Of a DNA stretch of 10,776 nucleotides, positions 6,914 to 10,776 are shown one piece after another. The stretch is taken from assembly GCA_905210855.1 (NCBI GenBank), contig CAJLYL010000056.1:1-10776 (forward strand), read 5' to 3'. Positions within the stretch are counted from its first letter, which is position 1. Each line of letters begins with the position of its first letter. The position numbers and the translations under genes were made by a program. Under the pieces are notes generated by a model. The model was not told where the DNA came from. It saw nothing but the letters and a program-made list of their open reading frames with translations, and searched no databases. This stretch comes from an uncultured Clostridia bacterium (GTDB taxonomy: Bacteria > Bacillota > Clostridia > UMGS1810).

Positions 6914-7588
6914 TCAGCCGTCGTCACGCAGGACGTAGCCTGCTCCCCTTATGGTGTGTATCAGCTTTTTGTCATAATTATCGTCAATCTTTTTTCTGAG
7001 ATACCTTATGTAAACGTCTATGACATTTGTGCCGCCGGCGTAGTCAAAATTCCACACATGATTCTCTATCTTCTCACGCGAGAGAACTCTGCCTTCGTTT
7101 CGCATCAGGTATTCAAGAATATCAAATTCCTTTGCCGAGAGGCTTATCTCCTCGCCGCCTCGGCTGACGCGCCGCTCGGCAATGTTCATCACAAGGTCTG
7201 CCGTTTCAAAGACGTTTGTCGCCCTGCCGGCGCCCTTGCGGATGAGCGCGCGCAGCCGCGCAAGCAGCTCTTCAAACGCAAACGGCTTTATCAGGTAATC
7301 CTCCGCGCCTGCGTCAAGCCCTACAACGCGGTCGGACACGGCATCCTTTGCCGTGAGAAAAATCACCGGCGTGTCGTCATGCGCGCTGCGCATTGCGCCG
7401 AGCACCTCCAATCCGTTTTTCTTCGGCATCATTATATCCATAACCACAGCGTCGAATTCGCCCACGCCGAGATAATCCATCGCCTCCTCACCGTCATAGC
7501 AGCAGTCAACGGAATACCCATCTTTTTCAAGTCTTTTTGCGATGACCCTGTTTAAATCCCGCTCGTCCTCCACAACAAGCACACGCAC
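6914..7588 (-). CDS. OmpR/PhoB-family response regulator
   Basis: This 224-residue transcription factor has an N-terminal receiver domain (acidic pair in VVEDE at residues 5-9, phospho-acceptor Asp51 in VMDIMMP, Thr79 in FLTAKD, Lys101 in LIKPFAF). A C-terminal winged-helix DNA-binding domain follows, with LSAKEFDILEYL, the recognition region VDVYIRYLRKKI-like IDVYIRYLRKKI, and the terminal TIRGAGYVLR. The start is GTG at 7588, preceded at 8 nt by AAAGGAG (7597-7603); the first residues VRVLVVEDE then match the usual receiver start. It is followed after 19 bp by its histidine kinase, so the two form a standard two-component pair. Which genes it controls is unknown; the flanking transporter or purine genes are possibilities only from position. 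Confidence 0.95.
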   Translation of the reverse strand: MRVLVVEDERDLNRVIAKRLEKDGYSVDCCYDGEEAMDYLGVGEFDAVVMDIMMPKKNGLEVLGAMRSAHDDTPVIFLTAKDAVSDRVVGLDAGAEDYLIKPFAFEELLARLRALIRKGAGRATNVFETADLVMNIAERRVSRGGEEISLSAKEFDILEYLMRNEGRVLSREKIENHVWNFDYAGGTNVIDVYIRYLRKKIDDNYDKKLIHTIRGAGYVLRDDG

Positions 7589-7596
7589 GTTTATCA

Positions 7597-7603
7597 CTCC
7601 TTT
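7597..7603 (-). promoter_or_regulatory. Ribosome binding site fixing the GTG start of the response regulator
   Basis: AAAGGAG, 8 nt before GTG 7588. It outweighs the farther upstream in-frame ATG codons near 7630-7648, which have no comparable site. Confidence 0.8.
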
Positions 7604-7615
7604 GGCGGTACCGCC
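7604..7615. other. Perfect 12-bp palindrome before the response regulator
   Basis: GGCGGTACCGCC is a perfect inverted repeat that directly abuts the ribosome binding site. It could be a dimeric operator or block translation by intermolecular pairing, but it may be chance. Confidence 0.3.
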
Positions 7616-7636
7616 CCTTTTAATCATCATGAAGCT

Positions 7637-7669
7637 ATGATACGGCACAAATATTAAACCGAGATTAAA
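7637..7669 (-). promoter_or_regulatory. Possible autoregulatory promoter of the two-component genes
   Basis: TTTAAT occurs twice in direct orientation (7669-7664 and 7658-7653) with an 11-bp period. A TATCAT -10-like box lies downstream at 7642-7637. OmpR/PhoB-type regulators bind direct repeats with an 11-bp period in place of a good -35 box. There is no clear -35 consensus here, so an activator-dependent promoter is plausible but unproven. Confidence 0.35.
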
Positions 7670-7705
7670 GCCGAATCCGAATATGATTATTTGCCGAATC
7701 CGAAT
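7670..7705. repeat. 13-bp direct repeat spanning the end of the P-II-like gene
   Basis: GCCGAATCCGAAT occurs at 7670-7682 and again at 7693-7705. The second copy encodes part of the protein's C-terminal FGFG and the first lies in the gap after the stop codon. Flanking bases also match partly (TAATC after each copy on the coding strand), which looks like a small tandem duplication of the gene's 3' end. Confidence 0.6.
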
Positions 7706-8346
7706 CCCGCAATATCGCTGACTGGCAGCGAGAACACTATTGTGCCTGCCTCGGTCGAAGGTCCTGCCTTTTCGATAACCGCCTTCATGATGGCTGCCTT
7801 TTTCTCCGCCTTTGCAACTATTAGGACAATTTCCTTTTCCTTGGCTATGGACACATTGAGAAATCTCTCGTCGCCGCTGTCTCCCGTACCCTTGCCGTGG
7901 AGCACCGTGCCGCCGGCTGCGCCGACGCTGCGCGCGGCATTCATAACCGTGTCCGTCATGCCCTCGTTTGTGACCGCCACTATCAGTTCATATGAATAAT
8001 TTATCTTCGGCGCATATTTTGTGTTTCCGTCGCCTCCGTTCAGATATGCCATCGTTATTCCTCCTCCGACGCTTTTTACCGGCACCGACACTATCATGCC
8101 GTGCCCCGGCACACCAATATATAATCTTTCCTTTGCAAGCTCTATCAGGCTTTGAGTTTTTGCCGAATCCGTAACAGCAAACACTATCCTCTTTTCGCTG
8201 CTCTCTATGCCGAGGATATCCAGCATACTTTTTACCGCCGTTCCGCGTCCGTGCAGAACCGTGGTCATGGCGAGCTCAAGCTCGGAGCATATGTCCGTCA
8301 TCACTTCAAGTGATTTTGGGTTGCATACGGTAATCACATAGTTCAT
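7687..8346 (-). CDS. Tandem double P-II-like (GlnB-like) regulatory protein
   Basis: This 219-residue soluble protein consists of two similar ferredoxin-like P-II domains, about residues 1-105 and 118-219. The repeat is plain: TTVLHGRGTA (28-37) against GTVLHGKGTG (146-155), and IVSVPVKSVGGG (85-96) against IVFSLPVSDIAG (203-214). Ordinary P-II proteins are about 110 residues and trimeric, and they bind ATP/ADP and 2-oxoglutarate to control transporters and enzymes. The long T-loop with its modifiable tyrosine is not evident in either half, so uridylylation-type control is doubtful. ATG 8346 follows GGGAGGAGG by 7 nt and overlaps the stop of the membrane protein gene as TAATG, which points to coupled synthesis. 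Most likely it regulates that membrane protein; the ligand is unknown. Confidence 0.82.
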   Translation of the reverse strand: MNYVITVCNPKSLEVMTDICSELELAMTTVLHGRGTAVKSMLDILGIESSEKRIVFAVTDSAKTQSLIELAKERLYIGVPGHGMIVSVPVKSVGGGITMAYLNGGDGNTKYAPKINYSYELIVAVTNEGMTDTVMNAARSVGAAGGTVLHGKGTGDSGDERFLNVSIAKEKEIVLIVAKAEKKAAIMKAVIEKAGPSTEAGTIVFSLPVSDIAGFGFGK

Positions 8347-9884
8347 TATACTGCCTCCTCCCAAAGCTCAATAATTTCGTCATCGGCATAGGTCTTTTCA
8401 TCCGCACCGTGAACACCTCGGTTTTTGAATGTGCTGACAACTCCGGCAATCTGTATGGAGATAAGCGGCATCATGGCAACCATGGCCACCACGCCGAATG
8501 CGTCAGTGAGCACATTGCCGCCTACGGCTGTGCTTGCGCCCATTGCAAACTGCAATATAAAGGTTGAGGTTATGGGACCCGAAGCAACTCCGCCGGAGTC
8601 AAAGGCAATGGCGGTGTAGATATCCGGCACTGCAAAGGATAGCGCGAGCGCGATGAAATACCCCGGCACAAGAAAATACATTATCGGTATGCCAGTCAGC
8701 ACGCGCACCATGGACAGCGCAAGAGCCAGCGCAACAGCGGCAGAAAGGCTGTATTTGACAGCCGTGCCCGATATTGCTCCCGCGCTTACTTCCTCTATCT
8801 GTTTTTGCAGTACCGCAACAGCAGGCTCTGCCGATATGATGAACCAGCCGAGCAGCATGGAGAGCGGCACAAGCAGCCAGCGCGTCCACCCCGAGGCAAG
8901 CTCCGAGCCGAGCATAACCCCGAGTGACGAAAATCCCACATTAACTCCCACGAGGAAGAATGTCAAACCAATGTATGTATACATAATACCGACAAAAATC
9001 TTTATCAGCCTAATTCGCGGCATCCTGAGCGAAAAAATCTGAAAAATCATAAATATGACTATTATGGGCAGAAGCGACAGCGCAATCTCCTTCATGTAGA
9101 CGGGTACGGCGTGCAGATATGCCCTGCCTATCTGCGATGTGGTTTCAAAGCTGACCGAGCTGATGTCCGCAACAGCGTCCGACCCGGGATAGAAGAATCC
9201 CAAAATCAGTACGGCAAGTATAGGACCGATTGAGCAGAGCGCCACAAGCCCGAAGCTGTCCGACTCGGCGTTGCGGTCGCTTCGTATGTTGGACACACCC
9301 ATGCCCATGGCAAGAATGAAAGGCACCGTCATCGGGCCCGTCGTCACGCCGCCGGAATCAAAGGCAATGCTTAGGTAGCCCTTGTCCGAAAAGCAGGCAA
9401 GCGCAAAGAGCAGCGCATAAAAAATAAGCAAAAGATACCTCAGCCGAAAACCGGTTAAAATTCTGAGCATACACACAGAGAGAAAAAATCCGACGCCGAT
9501 GCCGACAGATATGAGCAGCGCCAAATTGCCGATGTGCGGCACGGTAGCCGCAAGCACCTGCAAATCGGGTTCGGCAACGGTGACCGCAAAGCCGAGAAAA
9601 AAGCTTACTATCAGTATCAGCGGCAGATTTTTTGTCTTTGTGAGCGCCGTACCCACCTTGTTGCCTATGGGGGTCATGGACAAATCGGCGCCGAGTGAGA
9701 AAAATCCCATGCCGAAAATCATCATAACGGCGCCGAGAAAAAAGCACAGCAAAAAATCGGGGCGCATCGGCACTATGCTCAGGCACAGCACCGACACGAT
9801 TATAACTATGGGTACCACAGAAACAGCAGATTCTTTAATTTTTTCGCCGAGAGCAAGATGTATTTCCTGTGTATCGCGGTTCAA
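8346..9884 (-). CDS. DUF1538-family polytopic membrane protein, probable transporter
   Basis: This 512-residue, very hydrophobic protein has many predicted membrane helices. I recognise it as the DUF1538 family, which has no settled function. It is an internal duplication: ADLSMTPIG (66-74) resembles VNVGFSSLG (314-322), AEPDLQVL (104-111) matches AEPAVAVL (352-359), RILTG (141-145) matches RVLTG (394-398), and IAFDSGGVTTGP (173-184) matches IAFDSGGVASGP (426-437). The offset is about 250 residues. Conserved acidic and glycine-rich motifs in membrane regions, present once per half, resemble substrate or ion sites of two-fold symmetric transporters. The start is TTG 9884, with GGAGGTG at 9892-9898, 7 nt upstream. 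The hydrolase gene ends 17 bp before it, and the double P-II gene overlaps its stop. A transport role is inference. Confidence 0.85.
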   Translation of the reverse strand: MNRDTQEIHLALGEKIKESAVSVVPIVIIVSVLCLSIVPMRPDFLLCFFLGAVMMIFGMGFFSLGADLSMTPIGNKVGTALTKTKNLPLILIVSFFLGFAVTVAEPDLQVLAATVPHIGNLALLISVGIGVGFFLSVCMLRILTGFRLRYLLLIFYALLFALACFSDKGYLSIAFDSGGVTTGPMTVPFILAMGMGVSNIRSDRNAESDSFGLVALCSIGPILAVLILGFFYPGSDAVADISSVSFETTSQIGRAYLHAVPVYMKEIALSLLPIIVIFMIFQIFSLRMPRIRLIKIFVGIMYTYIGLTFFLVGVNVGFSSLGVMLGSELASGWTRWLLVPLSMLLGWFIISAEPAVAVLQKQIEEVSAGAISGTAVKYSLSAAVALALALSMVRVLTGIPIMYFLVPGYFIALALSFAVPDIYTAIAFDSGGVASGPITSTFILQFAMGASTAVGGNVLTDAFGVVAMVAMMPLISIQIAGVVSTFKNRGVHGADEKTYADDEIIELWEEAV

Positions 9885-9891
9885 TATGCAA

Positions 9892-9898
9892 CACCTCC
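9892..9898 (-). promoter_or_regulatory. Ribosome binding site supporting a TTG start
   Basis: GGAGGTG, 7 nt before TTG 9884. No ATG or GTG lies in frame at a suitable distance, so the DUF1538 protein probably starts with the rare codon TTG. Confidence 0.7.
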
Positions 9899-9901
9899 GT
9901 A

Positions 9902-10776
9902 TCAGTCAAAATCCTTCCAAAAATCAAGCACGGCTTTTTCATAAGCGCGGCTGTCAACATAGTAGCTCATGGCGTGCTCCGCACCGGGTACGACAAGCAG
10001 GCGCTTCGGCGATGAGCAGACCTCGTAGTTTTTGTAGGTCATCTCTATCGGTACAAAGTGGTCGTCGGTGCCGTGAACAAAGAGCACCGGCACATCGGTA
10101 GCGGACAGCGCCTCAACTGTGGAATAATCGCCCGAGCGCACGTTAAGCTTCTTTTTGCACATGGAATCCGCAAGCACACTCTTTAGCCCGTAGGTCATGT
10201 GCAGATTTTTGTTGGCGACGTGCTTCCATATTTCCTTGGGCGAGGTAAAGCCACAGTCTGCCATAATGCCGTGTACATTCGGCGGCAGCGGTGAGCCCGA
10301 CGCCATGAGCACCGTTGTCGCGCCCATGGACACACCGGCAAGATAGATAGGAATATTCTTGCCGCAGCGGCACATGGTCCAGTTAATCCAATCTATGCAG
10401 TCGTGCCTCTCGGTAAGGCCAAAGCCCATGTATTCTCCGCCGCTGTTGTTTTGCGCCCTCTGCTCAACATAGAGCACGCTCGAGTCGTTGTCATGCCAAA
10501 AATCGGCAATCAGACCAAAATCCTTGCACCAGGACGAGCGCCAGCCGTGAAAGGCTATGATAACCCTTTCGGCATTTTCGCACGGGAAGAAATGTCCGGC
10601 AAGCTCTATCCCCTCGGAATTGACTATCTTCACATTTTCGTGCTCGGCGTCGCGCAGCCTTTGAGCCGCCTCGCTGCAAACGAGCTCAAATTCCTCATTC
10701 TCCGGTGCGCCGGATATGCCTATGCCCGATTTTGCGATGAGCTTCGGCTGCTCGCGGTCAAGCGCGGTTCGCACAA
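9902..10776 (-). CDS. Alpha/beta hydrolase (serine hydrolase), 5' end beyond the window
   Basis: About 290 residues are visible, and the frame remains open at the window edge, so the true start is probably outside. The fold is clear: oxyanion-loop HGW (76-78 counting from GTG 10774), VEQRAQNNSGG (103-113), the nucleophile elbow GVSMGA with Ser149, an Asp in HGTDDHFVP (237 or 238), and His267 in GAEHAMSY. All three catalytic residues are therefore present. I recall similar proteins in Clostridia with an N-terminal membrane anchor, which may lie in the missing part. The substrate cannot be named; an esterase or peptidase-like activity is possible. Its TGA stop is 17 bp before the DUF1538 start, suggesting co-transcription, but nothing in the sequence ties its chemistry to that protein. 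Confidence 0.88.
   Translation of the reverse strand, partial: VRTALDREQPKLIAKSGIGISGAPENEEFELVCSEAAQRLRDAEHENVKIVNSEGIELAGHFFPCENAERVIIAFHGWRSSWCKDFGLIADFWHDNDSSVLYVEQRAQNNSGGEYMGFGLTERHDCIDWINWTMCRCGKNIPIYLAGVSMGATTVLMASGSPLPPNVHGIMADCGFTSPKEIWKHVANKNLHMTYGLKSVLADSMCKKKLNVRSGDYSTVEALSATDVPVLFVHGTDDHFVPIEMTYKNYEVCSSPKRLLVVPGAEHAMSYYVDSRAYEKAVLDFWKDFD

Noticed and set aside
6895..6927. Upstream GTG start at 6927 for the histidine kinase
   Set aside because: It lies within the end of the response regulator gene and adds 11 residues before a normal kinase start at ATG 6894.
6662..7555. Long plus-strand open frame (297 codons) across the response regulator and kinase genes
   Set aside because: It lies antisense to two genes with clear domains, shows no recognisable motif and no ribosome binding site; GC-rich third positions of the real genes explain it.
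8347..8364. Upstream in-frame start at about 8364 for the P-II-like protein
   Set aside because: The extension MGGGSI is simply the ribosome binding site read as codons; ATG 8346 has correct spacing and begins MNYVITV like a P-II strand.
1..10776. CRISPR arrays, tRNA or rRNA genes, insertion sequences, prophage genes
   Set aside because: No regular spaced repeats, no cloverleaf or rRNA-like stretch, and no transposase or phage motifs were seen; the window is almost fully occupied by metabolic and regulatory genes.

Overview
All the genes I can support in this window lie on the minus strand, so transcription runs from high to low coordinates. The mix suggests an anaerobic Firmicute of the class Clostridia. 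The evidence is an iron-sulfur type PurF, a stand-alone IMP cyclohydrolase plus a stand-alone AICAR transformylase in place of bifunctional PurH, a ZTP riboswitch, strong AAAGGAG/GGAGG ribosome binding sites, and GC content near 50% by eye. This placement is inferred from gene types, not from a database match.

The window has three blocks. (1) 10774 to 7687: an alpha/beta hydrolase (5' end outside the window), a DUF1538-family polytopic membrane protein with two homologous halves and a TTG start, and a small soluble protein made of two tandem P-II-like domains. Spacing is 17 bp and then a 1-bp TAATG overlap, so these look like one operon. The membrane protein plus double P-II protein is the least understood unit here: probably a transporter with its own regulator, substrate unknown. 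(2) 7588 to 5482: an OmpR/PhoB-type response regulator and its membrane histidine kinase, separated from block 1 by 98 bp that may hold an autoregulatory promoter. (3) 5396 to 1: a purine biosynthesis operon. A sigma-A type promoter precedes a ZTP (pfl) riboswitch with an overlapping intrinsic terminator, then purE, purC, purF, purM, purN, a PurO-like IMP cyclohydrolase, and the start of a stand-alone AICAR transformylase that runs off the window edge.

The purine genes cover PRPP amidation (PurF), GAR formylation (PurN), AIR formation (PurM), AIR carboxylation (PurE), SAICAR synthesis (PurC), AICAR formylation (partial gene) and ring closure to IMP (PurO-like). purD, purL/Q/S, purB and purK are not in the window. 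Both formyl-transfer steps use 10-formyl-tetrahydrofolate. The ZTP riboswitch fits this: the family senses ZMP/ZTP, which builds up when formyl-folate is short, and it would then let transcription pass the terminator. Within the operon, purF-purM, purM-purN and purN-purO overlap by 8, 7 and 4 bp, which suggests translational coupling. The only sizeable internal gap, purC-purF (85 bp), holds a strong hairpin without a proper U-tract.

No rRNA, tRNA, CRISPR array or insertion sequence was seen. The one stretch above 300 bp without a gene (5180-5481) is largely accounted for by the purine promoter, riboswitch and terminator.
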